Shown here one piece after another: positions 34,638-45,898 of a DNA stretch of 64,000 bases (position 1 is its first letter; the number at the start of each line of letters is the position of its first letter). Under the pieces are notes generated by a model that worked only from the letters and a program-made list of their open reading frames with translations, was not told where the DNA came from and did no database searches. The stretch is from Fomes fomentarius (taxonomy: Eukaryota; Basidiomycota; Agaricomycetes; Polyporales; Polyporaceae): assembly GCA_022606135.1 (NCBI GenBank), contig JABYQN010000001.1:4712001-4776000 (forward strand), written 5' to 3'. A program made the translations under genes and the position numbers.

Positions 34638-36180
34638 TGTCTCATCCACTTTCACTCATCATTAGATCAAGCTCGCAGAAGTTTACATGACATCAAACAG
34701 AGTTTGCCTCTACTGCACCATATTTCATGCTTCTGATCAGCAACAATGTCGAACCTATTCACTCGCTTCCTCATGAAGTGGCACACTACGATGCGCCACT
34801 TATGCTTGTGGTTCCTCCTTACATTCAACCCTACGGGCTCAAGCCGCTGTACACGCAACGCTTCCCCTGCGTATAGTTTATCAGCATGCTTTCACGTTGA
34901 CCAGGTATCAAAAACTCGCCTCGACGGTCGTAACACAGCTCGCCGACAGATTGGTAAGAGTTCCGTTGAAGTTGATCGTCTCGTCAGGGCAGTTGGGTGC
35001 ATTGCAGTCGGCATTGCTCTCGCAAGTCTTGTTCACGCAGACGTTTCGAAGACACGCCTAAGGGAAGGTCAATGACTACTGAGGAAGTGTGAGAATAACG
35101 AATGAGAGAGACTTACAGCCTCGACAGTCCAGGGAGAGGTGATCACCCTAGTGCAGGCTGTTCCGGGGCACCTAGCGCACCATGATTGGCCATATTGCGT
35201 GCAGGAAACTGCGCACGACTGTCTGGCTTCAAGGGAGCTGGGGATTGCCGCCACTATGCTCACAGAGGCGACGGCGGCGACGGCGAGCTTGACAAGAGTA
35301 GTGAAGTACATCCTAGAGATTACGGCACCGCAGTGAGCTCCTTACAACTCGAAGGAAAGAGGGAGGGCTGTTGGTAATGCTCACTCTGCAGGTATGGGAG
35401 TGTAATGCTGGGGGCTGCAGATTGAGGGAAAACGGTGGCCCTTTTATCTCTCGAGGGAGCGTGCAAAAACTGCATCTGTTATCGTCTCATTCACGTATAA
35501 TCCTAACTTACTGCCAGCGTGCTTGACGTCGAGGCCTACTAAGCCGATGGTGCCACGAGTCGCTGAAGCCATTTACTAGGGAACGAGCGTGACGCTGATT
35601 TCAAGCTCCCAAGTAATAGGCGACATCCTCAGGCCTAAGAGCGCCCTGAGTCTCTTCCCTTCACCGTATAGCATTCAACTGCTGGCAGACAAGACACTAT
35701 CTTTGCGTAAGCTGGCTATTCCGAGCAAAAAAAATATGGCGGGTGTCTCTGACCACTCCCGGATGCTGAGCGCCGTGTGGTCTTTGGTCGCACATTCATG
35801 GTATGTTGAGGCACGTTACTATACATACTCCCTCTTGAAACTAGTCCTCAAGGGAGAACTCTCGTAAGTTGGAGAGACTTCCAATTCCCTGTCAAGTCCT
35901 CAGCATCGCATGGAAGTCTTGTCAGCTGGATTTAAGAGCTTCTGGATATCTGTCAGTGGTCGATGAGCGCTCACATGTCGCAGACTGACATCACAGTACT
36001 AATACACATGATTCATACATATGCATGAACTGAACGACAAGTGCGCCTAATAACCCTACACTGAGCGCATTCCATGCCCATCATGAGATTTTCTGAAGCC
36101 ATAGGAGAGTTGCGATTGGTACACTGGCAACCGTAAGTCTGATAGCTATGAGCGCATTAACGGCCTCGGTGCCGTACGAG
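34638..36180. repeat. Tandem duplication, unit 2 (contains SSP4)
   Basis: Counterpart of 32384-34010. Divergence is visible as scattered substitutions and small indels, so the duplication is not brand new. Confidence 0.8.
34831..35311 (-). CDS. SSP4: small secreted 12-cysteine protein
   Basis: Closest relative of SSP3. The ATG at 35311 opens a signal peptide (MYFTTLVKLAVAAVASVSIV) and LEARQ. Exon 1 carries C-x3-C-x7-C-x2-C-x4-C; exon 2 begins ACLRNVCVNKTCESNADC and runs to CPDETINF and LSASC; exon 3 is GKRCVYSGLSP with the stop at 34831. The second intron uses a GTTACG donor at the same place as SSP3. If that intron were not removed the frame would end at 34908 with VTTVEASF, so both versions end soon after the eleventh Cys. 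NKT and the NGT/NLS sites in exon 2 could be glycosylated. Function unknown. Confidence 0.8.
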
Positions 36181-36452
36181 GGAGTCTCCGCTTGGAACGA
36201 CGGAGAGCAATAATATGACGTTTGGGCAGCCTTGTGTCACATGTCTTCTTGCCTCGGGCATACGGGAGCACTCGGACTGTAGGGATCGTACATGCTTTCG
36301 ATATTAATCGCCCACAATACTACTACTACTACTTCTTCGAAACGGCAGTAAGGGGACTATACTGCGCGAGATGATATGCTGCTACCCGGACTGCCGCACG
36401 TCAGTGAAGCGCTTTGAACGTTTCTTGACTGTCCACCTTGGGCGATGATACT

Positions 36453-36940
36453 TCACATGGGCTGCAGATACCCGCACTGGGCCACCTAGAAGGTTACGAC
36501 AACGCGTCAGCCTCCTCCATGTCAGTGCACACTAACCTGGTATCCAAACTCACTGGCAGGTTCTTGTCACAACGGGCAAAGAGCGTGATGTTCTTCCCGT
36601 TTTCCATGATCTCGATGTTCGGGCAGTCCTGCATGGAGCAGTCGGAGTCACTATTGCAAGTCTTGGTCTTGCACGTATTGGGAACACAGGCCTTTTGCGA
36701 ACAGTGAGTCAACTGGTGAGAATAGCCCAGCGATGAATGCTTGAGGCTTACACCGATGTTGTCCTGAGCTCCCTGGAAGGTCATGCAAGTCGTGTTTGGG
36801 CAGCTCATGCATTGGTCGGTAACATCAGTCCGGCAGGTGTTAGCGCACGCCTGCCTAGTTTCGAGAGAACTGGGGCTAGCTGCGACCGCGCCGGTGAAGG
36901 CAACGACGATGGCGAGCTTGTAGAAAGTAGCGAAGTACAT
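36453..36940 (-). CDS. SSP5: small secreted 12-cysteine protein
   Basis: The ATG at 36940 begins MYFATFYKLAIVVAF and a signal peptide, followed by LETRQ in place of LEARQ. Exon 1 has C-x3-C-x7-C-x2-C-x4-C (motif CPNTTC). After a GTAAGC intron, exon 2 reads ACVPNTCKTKTCNSDSDC, then CPNIEIMENG and FARCDKNLP. A GTGAGT...TTCTAG intron leads to exon 3, VAQCGYLQPM, stopping at 36453. The single Cys in exon 3 brings the total to twelve, as in SSP3, SSP4 and SSP6. An alternative ATG lies three codons upstream at 36949. Two possible N-glycosylation sites (NTT, NIT). Confidence 0.82.
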
Positions 36941-39180
36941 GCTACACATGATGATGAGCTTTCTGAGAGCGGACGACGGATGGTGAGCAGTGCTTACGTT
37001 GTGAGTGACTATAACAGAAGTTGAGCGGCGATTGCTGCAGAGAACAGCGAACACAGCACTCTTTTATGTTTTGCGCGAGCGCAAAATGATTGGAAATTGG
37101 TGGAGTATTGAGCTGCGACTTCCAGTGCACCAACAGCATCCTTCGTCGGCTGACAGCATCTCAGAGCGTTTCATCATTGGAGACAATGAATATCAATAAC
37201 CCCGAACGTTCTCCAATGGCCAAGATTTCCACTGCTCCCCAAACTTCCGATGCCTCGGAGGGAGTAGTTAGCTAAGCCAGAGAAATTCTCGTAAAACGGA
37301 GGGGCAACGTTGACCAGGTTGTGGCAATTGAAGTGTAGCATGTCTGTTTATGCCGGCGATGTATAATCATCCGGACATGTACCAGCTTGAATACTCTTTC
37401 ACACTCGTTACTCACTTCGCTCTGATGAATAAATATACTTCACGAAGTTACCAATAAGTAGAAGCAGCGGCTAGTCGGGCGCGATCCTACCCTTCTTGAG
37501 TGTCGGAAGACTCGGAACAGAGATAGCGCCCTCTACTACCATATGAATTGTGGATCCGTAACCCCTTCGCTGTTGCTGCGAACCGGAGCTAGGCATCATC
37601 TGATGGTAACAGCTGGATGATGAGCTGTCACATACGCGAGGTTTGAAACACTTACTAAGCCCCTATGTCATAACTAGTATATGGACTCGGAGCATGTGGA
37701 ATTATCAACTCGATGGAATACAGCACCGAGCAAAGCACTAGACACGAACAGCTCGGTGACTGAGAAACTGGCAGATTGGAATTTGGCAGATCACTGGCAA
37801 CTTGACAAACGTGGGGTCCTTCACCCCGTGACCTCAGACACGGCAGAGTTCACGAGATACTTAGGTCTTCACAAACTGCTTGGCACATCAGTGGAATGTA
37901 AGAAGAGAGTACGGGAGTATCAACAGCAACGTGTAGAACAGAACACGTGGCAGGGACTTCCTAACTGCGTATGCGGCATGAATATCGGGCTAGTCCTCAA
38001 GTTGTACTGACGGATCAGGTACCTTGTGGTATCCTAGTTCCGTGGAATGAACACCAACTGCAAGTCTTGTGCCCAGGCGAAACGGGCGTAGCTCGCGGAC
38101 GGGTGTTGTTCGAGCGAGGAGTGTGCAGGCGCTGGTCTGTCCGAAGCGGGGTCGGAGATCCGGAGGTCGCAGCCGGCACGGAGGGACGCAGGTCTCACGG
38201 GCACGTGCTTTGTCTTTCTTCAAGGCGCCTACTAGTACTGTCCGCGACACTTGTCATTCCTACTCATGATCAAGATCAAGTAAAAGCTTGGGGTCTCTCC
38301 TTTCGCTTTTGGACTGATAAGTGGCAGTCTACGCTCAAATATTGAGGTATAGTTGAGCTCACCCTGTCTGCGTTTGCCCACGATAGATAGGCTCCCGCCT
38401 TCGGACAGATATGTAGCACACCACCGCCCTTCGCAATCACGACATCTACCGTTTATAGCTACACGCCTGAATTGTGGTCTCCCATGTACACGTATGTATC
38501 CTGAAGATGCTTTGAGCACGCTTCTTTCTTTAGGTTCGACGATCTTGTTTATTCTCTGAACGCCGCATACGTCGCTGACGACTCTTCACAGACAATGACT
38601 TTTTACGTTACGAAGTCTCCTAAACAAGCCCTGCCTACGCATGTTCTTTCTGTTTGTTTCACGCAGAGTCCGCTAATTGACCCGTTCTCCGGGTCCTAGC
38701 TCTGGTTCCGTGGCGAAACCTTGTCAGCGTTATGACCCTTGCTTCTACCCACAGTATCAACCTCGCGTCCGTATTCACTGATCATTCTAACATCTAGACG
38801 TCATTTGCTGTGATTGTAATTCGCAAGTTTTCTTTTTGACGTAGACCGTGACCGTGACGCACGCTAGGTCACTGCAAGGGTCCATAGAACTGGTAACTGC
38901 TATAGAATCGGACGCAATGTGTCGTCTATGGTTCTCTCCGCTGCACGGAGTATGTCACTCGGTGAAGAATACCATGCCTATCCACTGTCACTTGCTATTG
39001 ACCTCAGCAAGCTACAAGACTCATACAGTGGTGTTGACGTGGAATTTTTATGTCACATAGGGCCATATCTCATTTCGAATCGACAGTCAATACAAGCCTA
39101 TTGGGTACAGAATACAGTTCTCAAGCGGCCGGGACTACACAAGCTCAGAGCGCCTTGGGACGCTTCTCGACGGTACTGAT
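36941..39180. other. Gap between SSP5 and SSP6, no confident gene
   Basis: Includes the SSP5 promoter (TATA at 37061) and a conserved block near 37550. Plus-strand frames at 37681-38010 (109 codons) and 37971-38345 overlap and could be exons of an unrecognised gene, but no motif or neat splice pair supports it. Confidence 0.35.
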
Positions 39181-39648
39181 TTACTTCGTCTCGTACATGC
39201 ACATCCCCATCTGGGTGGTACAAACCGTACGTCAGTCTTACATTCGCCCACGTTAACCCAGCCCAAACGACTCACCTTGTCGCAGTGGGCGGACATCATG
39301 TGGCCCATCACCTTGATGTCTGGGCAATCCTTCATGTCACAGTCCGCGTCCTTTTTGCACATCTTCTTCGCGCAAGTGTCCGGGACGCATGCCTGATGTG
39401 CGTAGGAGAGTCAGCTGGTGAGTGCGTGCAAGTGCGGGGCCGCATAGGAGGACGCTTACGCCGCTCATCTTCGAGGACATCATGACCTCGGCGCACATGG
39501 TGTGGGGACACTTCATGCACTCGTGGCTGTCGCCAGGTTTGCAGGTGGCGGAGCACTCGTCCCTAGCCTCGAAAGAGCTGGGGTTCGCGACGACCGCGCC
39601 GGCGAAGGCAACAGCGAGAGCGAGCTTGGCAATAGTGGTGAAGTACAT
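39181..39648 (-). CDS. SSP6: small secreted 12-cysteine protein
   Basis: The ATG at 39648 opens a signal peptide (MYFTTIAKLALAVAFAGAVV) and then EARDE, so the usual Gln after Arg is replaced by Asp. Exon 1 has C-x3-C-x7-C-x2-C-x4-C. Exon 2, after a GTAAGC...CATCAG intron, reads ACVPDTCAKKMCKKDADC and CPDIKVMG, ending AHCDK. A clear GTGAGT...CCCAG intron gives exon 3, MGMCMYETK, stopping at 39181. It is richer in Met and Lys than the other copies (MMSSKMSG, HMMSAH). Twelve cysteines in total. Best-supported case for the short third exon because both splice sites are canonical. Confidence 0.84.
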
Positions 39649-41142
39649 GCTAGCACGGGAGTGACGGTGAGTTCGCGGATGGACAAAGAGGACGAGGAGA
39701 TGGTGAGTGCTGCTCACTTTGCGATTGGTGGTCGGTGGCTACGGATACTGAGGAGCGGATGCTGCAGAGCAGGTAAAAACCGTCGCCCTTTTATTCTCCC
39801 AGCGAACGCCTACCGGCCATGTTCGCCGACTGTAGAACCACAATCCTCAGGCCCTCACCAGTTCATTTCAAAGCTTACAGGTACTCAGCCGATGGCGGCG
39901 CTAGCATTCCTGCAATTTGGCGGAGACGAACGTGTCAATGCGTTCCAACTTCCCAAGCGTCAACGAACGTTCTCCGTCGGCCAAGGCACCTCATCGAGCC
40001 TTCAATTTCCTACTCCTGCGACTACTGAGCTGCACCTTTGCGGCACGGAAGCACGGGTGGACGTTGTCTCCATAACCTGGGTCCAACGAGTCCGAATGAC
40101 GGATTGGGTTTACCCACGAGGCTAGCCAGTGTTCTAACTTGCCGCAGCCAACAAATTGGTACCTATAAGGCGCTCATTCGACACCTATATTCTTGACTGA
40201 CTCCAAGAATAACTCCTGCCGTCAGCTCGCTGCGCATGTTCACTATTATTGTAACCATTCCACTCAACGGGGCTATTTGCAGAGCAGGGTTCGAATACAA
40301 GTCCGTTCAAGGGAGAAGAAGCAGCCGTTTGGACGGCTCGAAGCTCCCCAGTGGGTAAGTGCTGCGCCACTGCAACTCCATGAGGACGAAAAGGCCGCTC
40401 CCATTCGGACTCCTAATAGACTATAGATCCGTAACACTGTCGTAACCGCAGCTCCGAGGCACCGAACGCCTGGTATCATCTGACGGAGCTAATTCAATGA
40501 TGATCAGTGTCACGTTGGCGAAGGAAGGGTATACAGGTGCCGGGCTCTGTAGCGCAGGTCTAGACGTAAGAGAATGGTTGAAATGGAGTGATGGATGCGC
40601 AGCTCCGTCCTTGTGGTTATGGGCGGCCCAACATATATAGAATAGGTAATATAACCGACTTACCGCATAGCGCTCATCGATCAGAGCTAAATCGTAGCTC
40701 GAGAACGTCCTGTGATGTATGCGTGGCTATATTTTTGTCAAATTTATGGCATGGAAGGCTCATCAGCTGCATGACAGGGCTTCGCGTACCAGTACTAGAC
40801 GCTTCGCGAGCAATGTGAATGACGCAGAGGGTCCGTAATACGTACTTTGCAGTACTCGCTCATTGACTCTTTTACACCTCTTCTGCAGACATGTTAGCCG
40901 CCTTGCATTCTCTCTGCCGCGCTTGTACTCCGGGTGAGAGGAGGGACCTTCAAATACGTTGTTCTGAGGCCGGTGAGCTCGACCCTAACCCTAGAACCTA
41001 CTCCACGCGGCGTCACTGTGCTTCCGAAGGTGTCGCATTCTTTGTAACCGACAGCCAAGTGCCGTCAAGTTAGGTAACTATCGATATTGCTGAGTTCGTG
41101 ACCACTCCAATCGAACCTTACTCTGGACTCTTACACCGCATA
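39649..41142. other. Upstream of SSP6, no confident gene
   Basis: Holds the SSP6 TATA element near 39788 and a conserved block near 40425-40500. A GC-rich frame at 40891-41073 could be an upstream exon of the HNH gene but was not joined. Confidence 0.35.
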
Positions 41143-42020
41143 ATGGGCGACAACGGCAAGTTTGATTCCTCCCAGTTCTCCACATTCAAGGATTGTCTCG
41201 CCCGCCGAGTCCTCGCCGAGCCCGGCGTCCTCGCTGAGCAGGCAGAGAGCGGACAGGACGACTCCGACGCGCTCAACGACTTCACCTCCTACCTCGCCGA
41301 AGAGATCTGGCCGGTCCTGCCCCCCGAGCTGCGCGACGCCACGCATGAATCCAAGGATCGGCTCCCCGACATCGACGATCTTTCGCTCGAGAGCATGATC
41401 TCCCCCTCCTTCTCCGACACACTCGTCTCGTGCGGTCTCGTCGACGACGCGGACTCTGCCGTCACCTTCCTACGTCGGGCACTGAAGGACTACGTGGAGG
41501 AAGCATCTGCGCCGCCGCCCGTGTGGTCCAAGACGCGCACGACCGAGTGTGAGATCTGCGAACGCGAGGTCCCGCTCACCTACCACCACCTCATCCCGCG
41601 CGAGGTACACGACAAGGTCCTGAAAAAGAAATGGCACCCCGAGAACATGTTGAACTCCGTCGCGTGGCTGTGCAGGTCAGTGTCAACGGTCCATCTGTAC
41701 CAGTGTGGAGCTTCCTGTCTATGACATGTGTATCTTCCTGGAGGATCGTCGTCGTGGCACATTTGCACCGCGAGGATCACACGTCCGGGGACGTCGTGGC
41801 TAAAACCTTCGCGGTTGTGCATATTGTTTTTCCGCCACATTCTAACCACGCCGTTCGCATTCCCTTCATTAGACCGTGTCACACTGCGGTGCATCATGTG
41901 GCGAGCAACGAGGTTCTCGCGCGTGAATTCTACACCGTCGAGCTCTTGCTCCAGCGAGAAGATATCCAGAAGTGGAGCAAGTACGCAGCGAAGCAACGAT
42001 GGGGCGTACGGCGGGGGTGA
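41143..42020 (+). CDS. HNH-type zinc/nuclease-fold protein
   Basis: Two exons (41143-41675, 41873-42020) join in phase to 226 residues. The C-terminal 90 residues hold an HNH-like site: CEICEREVPLTYHHLIPRE, then NSVAWLCRPCHTAVHH completed across the intron. Paired cysteines (C..C and C..C) would bind zinc and the HH and H..VH residues would form the active centre. The family is common in fungal genomes as a stand-alone protein and ends, as here, with a helix of the form REFYTVELLL and a KQR stretch. The first 130 residues are acidic and predicted helical. The 197-bp intron is long for this window. The start at 41143 is the first ATG in frame; an extra upstream exon is possible. The substrate is unknown. 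Confidence 0.75.
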
Positions 42021-42420
42021 CGGGAAGTCATGGTCTATGTACCGGGCAAGGACTAGTATGTGTTCCACTCAAAATCGCTGCTGCTAAGTCAACAGCGTAA
42101 GATACAGAGAATAAGTCGTCAAGCATCAGAGCCTTTCGTGACATTCATCAGTAGATCGTGCGGTAATGACCGGCTCATAGAACGTATCTATGATGAGATA
42201 ACGAGTGTGAATGTGCACCCAGATAGACATAGAGAGGGGAGCGTACCTGTGGTATGGGTTCTCAAGCTCGGTCAGATCATGCATACCAGCCTCTGCAATA
42301 CAAAGTCAGCGGATGCACCACAGATCCGAATGGCTAGAAGGGCTGACCTTCTCCCTTCAGCTGGTCTTCTTGAGACGTCACAGGTCCGTGCTCGCGGTCC
42401 CGCTGAGATGTGAGACTGAG

Positions 42421-45354
42421 TCAGAAGAAGCCCACGCCATGCAAGTGTTCCATGCGCACCTGGATGTTACTGTAGAACATGTACGCGCCGAGCGCGAGGT
42501 GGCACACTACGGCAAACGTCAGTGTGACGATGAATATAGTCGCCAACAAGACCAGGACATACCGGTCTTGATCACGTAGCCTAATTGCGACGTGCGATCA
42601 CGTAGGCCGAACCTTGTGAGCGTCAAAGGACTGCGGGGTTGAATTAGAAGGCGTACCGATAAACATAGCTCGCTGTAAGCCCTGAAGTCAGCTGGTATTC
42701 TAGGGAAAGTACGCCGAGAACTCACAATTCCAGTTACGTATCTCGGAGCTTCGGTGTCCTGCAAGGGAAGTAAGGGGGAATTCAGGCGGGACGAACGTGC
42801 ACGTCGAGCATACAACGTACGATCAGGAAGTGCGGCCTAGACGGTCATCGTTGTCAGAGCGGACTGGATTTAGCGACGGGAGAAACTCACCCAATCACGT
42901 TCCCGACGCAGTACTGGTGGAGGACACGGCGAGGTCAGCGGGTGCTCAATGTATCAGAAGAAGGAATGACGCATACTCCGATGAACGTGACCGCAGTGGT
43001 GAACGTCTTCTTCGTAAACCCTCCGACCTACACGGCTCAGCGTCAGCATCTCTGACACCAATGGCATATTGGGGACGTCGCACGTTGTTCGAGATCATGA
43101 CCAGCGAGAGGGAGAAGCCGACAGACTAGACGTATACATGAGCTATAGTCTCGGGAACTAGAGGATGATCCAAGGCTCACTTGGAAGGTAGTGAACCAAT
43201 ACGCAATGAGGCGGTTCCACTTCTGCTCCTCGGGCAGGTAGATCAAGCACGCGGCCGCAATGATGCACGTAATGTTGCCGAGGGCCTGGGTGATCACGCG
43301 CACTGCGGAGGTAGGGGAGGGAGTCGGACCCATACATGGGAGCGCTACAGAGTAGGAACTCACTATTCTTGAAGCGCATACAGACGAAGCTTCGGGACAG
43401 CGAGATGACGTGAGTAGGGCACGATGCAAGAGGTGAGGAAGATGAGTGTACCCGGCGACGAGCAAGCTACCGATTTGGAACACGGATGACGCGGCGTCGA
43501 GTAGCGTGCTTTGAAGAGTCGTGAAGCCCAGACCCTGCGAGTATCGACAATGAGACGGGAGTTCCAGCGTCATACACCAACACATGCCTTAATGATGATG
43601 GTAGAGAAGTTCGAAACGATACTAAGGTAGCGTGTCAGCCAGCTTCGATCACAATGTAGTCAGCCTGCGACTGACCCATTAGGTATTTGAGCCGCAATAG
43701 ATGCAACAAACAACAGCCATGTCTTGGGGTCAATGAGTGCGTGTTGAATCTACACACTCTAGTCAAACCCCAAAGGTAGTTCCGGATGGACACGCGACGC
43801 ACCTGGTACCACTTAAACTTCTTGTTCTTCACACCGAGCTTCGCCTCCGCAACCCGCTTGACAGCCAACACCTTCTCCTCTTCGGTCAAAAAGTGCGCAT
43901 CGACGGGCGAGTCGGGGAAGAAGAACCACAGCACGAACGCGACTGGAGCACTCTATAAGCACGAGTTTCAGGCCGGGATGCTCCTCCTGGAAACACTCAC
44001 AAGCAATGCTGATGGCACCGAGGATGAGGAAGATGTACTTCCAAAGGTCGATCTTCGGATTCTCAATATGTCCAATCTATATGTGTCTCGTTCAGCATTC
44101 GGGGAACGTCATGAGTGTGGAGATGAACGCACGCCATATGCTAGGAAGCCGCCGAAGATACCCGCCCAGCCGTTGAACGAGTACCAGATGAGGGACCGGA
44201 ACGGGACTTCTCGCTGTGAGTACCAGATAGACGTCAGGATGGTCATGCCAGGCGTGACGATTGCTTCAATCATGCCCAGGAAGAAGCTGTGATTGAAAAG
44301 CCGCGTATTAGGTAGGCGTCCACGGATGGAGTGTGCTGCAAGATGCGCACCGATTCGCCATAGTCCCGGAGAAGTTCGTGCAAGCCGGAGTTCTAGCCTA
44401 AACATCAGTGCTCGCTCATGCTCGACTGACAGATAGGTGAACGAACAGTATCACGATGGAGCCCCATATGAACGTCGCTGTGCATCGAAGTCAGAAAAGA
44501 CGTAAGAAGCGGGGATAAGGAAAAGGAGGACTGACTGATAGCAAGCACCTTCCCTGTTGGGTAGTGCTGCAGAAGCCAGCTGTCCGGATAGTTCCCGATG
44601 AGATAACCAAGGCTTATCGCAATTGAGTGTCAGCGCGGGACCTTGGCGTCCTCTGAGGATTAGGCTTACTAGAAAACTACGAAGTCATCTATCAGTGTCG
44701 TCGGTCCTTAAGATAAATCAGTGATATACGTACTACTTGCGAACCAGCTGAACTGGTCACCGGTGAGGTGAAGAGCGCTCTTCATCCCATACAGATTACC
44801 ATAGTTGAGGCTGTCAGGCTGTGGTCAGCCAATTCGCTTTTCCATAACGAACGAAGCGACACATGACGCACGCAGTCTTATCCACTAGAGACGAGGATAG
44901 TGAGTGCTCTGATAACCGACTATAGAACGAAGAAGGTGAACTCACGGAAGCTAAGTCCCTGGCACAAGCAGAGCTACACGAACGCACGATAAGATAAGCA
45001 AACATAGTCGACCACTCCCAGCACGGGAGAATCCCACCATCGGAAGGATGTAGAAGTCTATCTTTCTTGAGATCCTGCCCTCAACGTGTACAGTCAGCAC
45101 CTACAGCCCACATACGGACCATCGTGACGAGAGCAGATATGGACCCACCGCCTGTGCTCTTCCGCAGTCACGCGCACACCTGACCCCTTTGCGAGCTCGA
45201 ACTCATGCAAGCCGACATTCGCGGACTCCTCGCTGCTGCGCGTGTCGTTCCCTGCAACCGGACCTACTTTCTCTGGGTCCTTCTCCCTATCCCTATCGCT
45301 GAAAGAACCAGCCTCGGAAGCTTTGTGAATCGAGGAAGCGTCTTGAGAGGCCAT
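42421..45354 (-). CDS. MFS permease, allantoate/Dal5-type (anion:cation symporter family)
   Basis: A many-exon transporter gene. From the ATG at 45354 there is a long hydrophilic N terminus, then KIDFYILPMVGF, LVDKTA joined to SLNYGNLYGMKSALHLTGDQ, and TM segments including FFLGMIEAIVTPGMTILTSI and WYSFNGWAGIFGGFLAYG. The central loop has the family signature WFFFPDSPVDAHFLTEEE and VAEAKLGVKNKKFKWYQV. The second half carries DPKTWLLFVASIAA and GLGFTTLQSTLLDA, ending in RYVLVLLATIFIVTLTFAVV and the tail MEHLHGVGFF. Dal5/Tna1 relatives take up allantoate, ureidosuccinate, vitamins or dipeptides at the plasma membrane; which applies here is not decidable. Exon edges are approximate and some short exons were not placed. 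Confidence 0.82.
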
Positions 45355-45898
45355 GTCGAAATCTCGTTGATGGCCGGAGGGGCGCCCGGAGGGACAAGTT
45401 CAAAGGGAAGTCTGTCGAGCCTCGGAGTCGAGGAACCGACAGCAGGCTGTGTATGCGAGGTAGGTCAATTATATACATACGTACGTAACGTCGGCGATAG
45501 AGGTATACCAGATACTCTATCGTAGTGGGAGGATGTCGTGCTTGCCAAGAACAGTGATGTGCTTCTATCAGGCACAGTGTAATAGGTGCGCAATGGCTTA
45601 TCAGTGGAGTGTCTAGTGACTAGCTTGAACTTCCGCTCCGCATTGCCGGATAGACTTAACAGGACGCTAGCCACCTATATAAGCCAAGTCGCGGAAGATA
45701 GTTCATACTTGAGAGAAGTGAGTTGCGTGCGCGGTCAAGTTAGAGTTGCAGGCACGTACCTGACCATCCGTTTCCCACGGGAGCACAGCTTTCATCCGCC
45801 CTACCAGTGATCTCATATCCACTGCTACTTATCCACCGATACATATAAGGAGCCTTGATGTAGGCATACGGCACATCCGACTCAGGCTAGTCTACTGG

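Noticed and set aside
24876..39648. Hydrophobins
   Set aside because: The secreted proteins lack the paired Cys-Cys motifs and have twelve rather than eight cysteines.
24876..39648. Pheromone precursors
   Set aside because: None of the small proteins ends in a CaaX box; they carry signal peptides instead.
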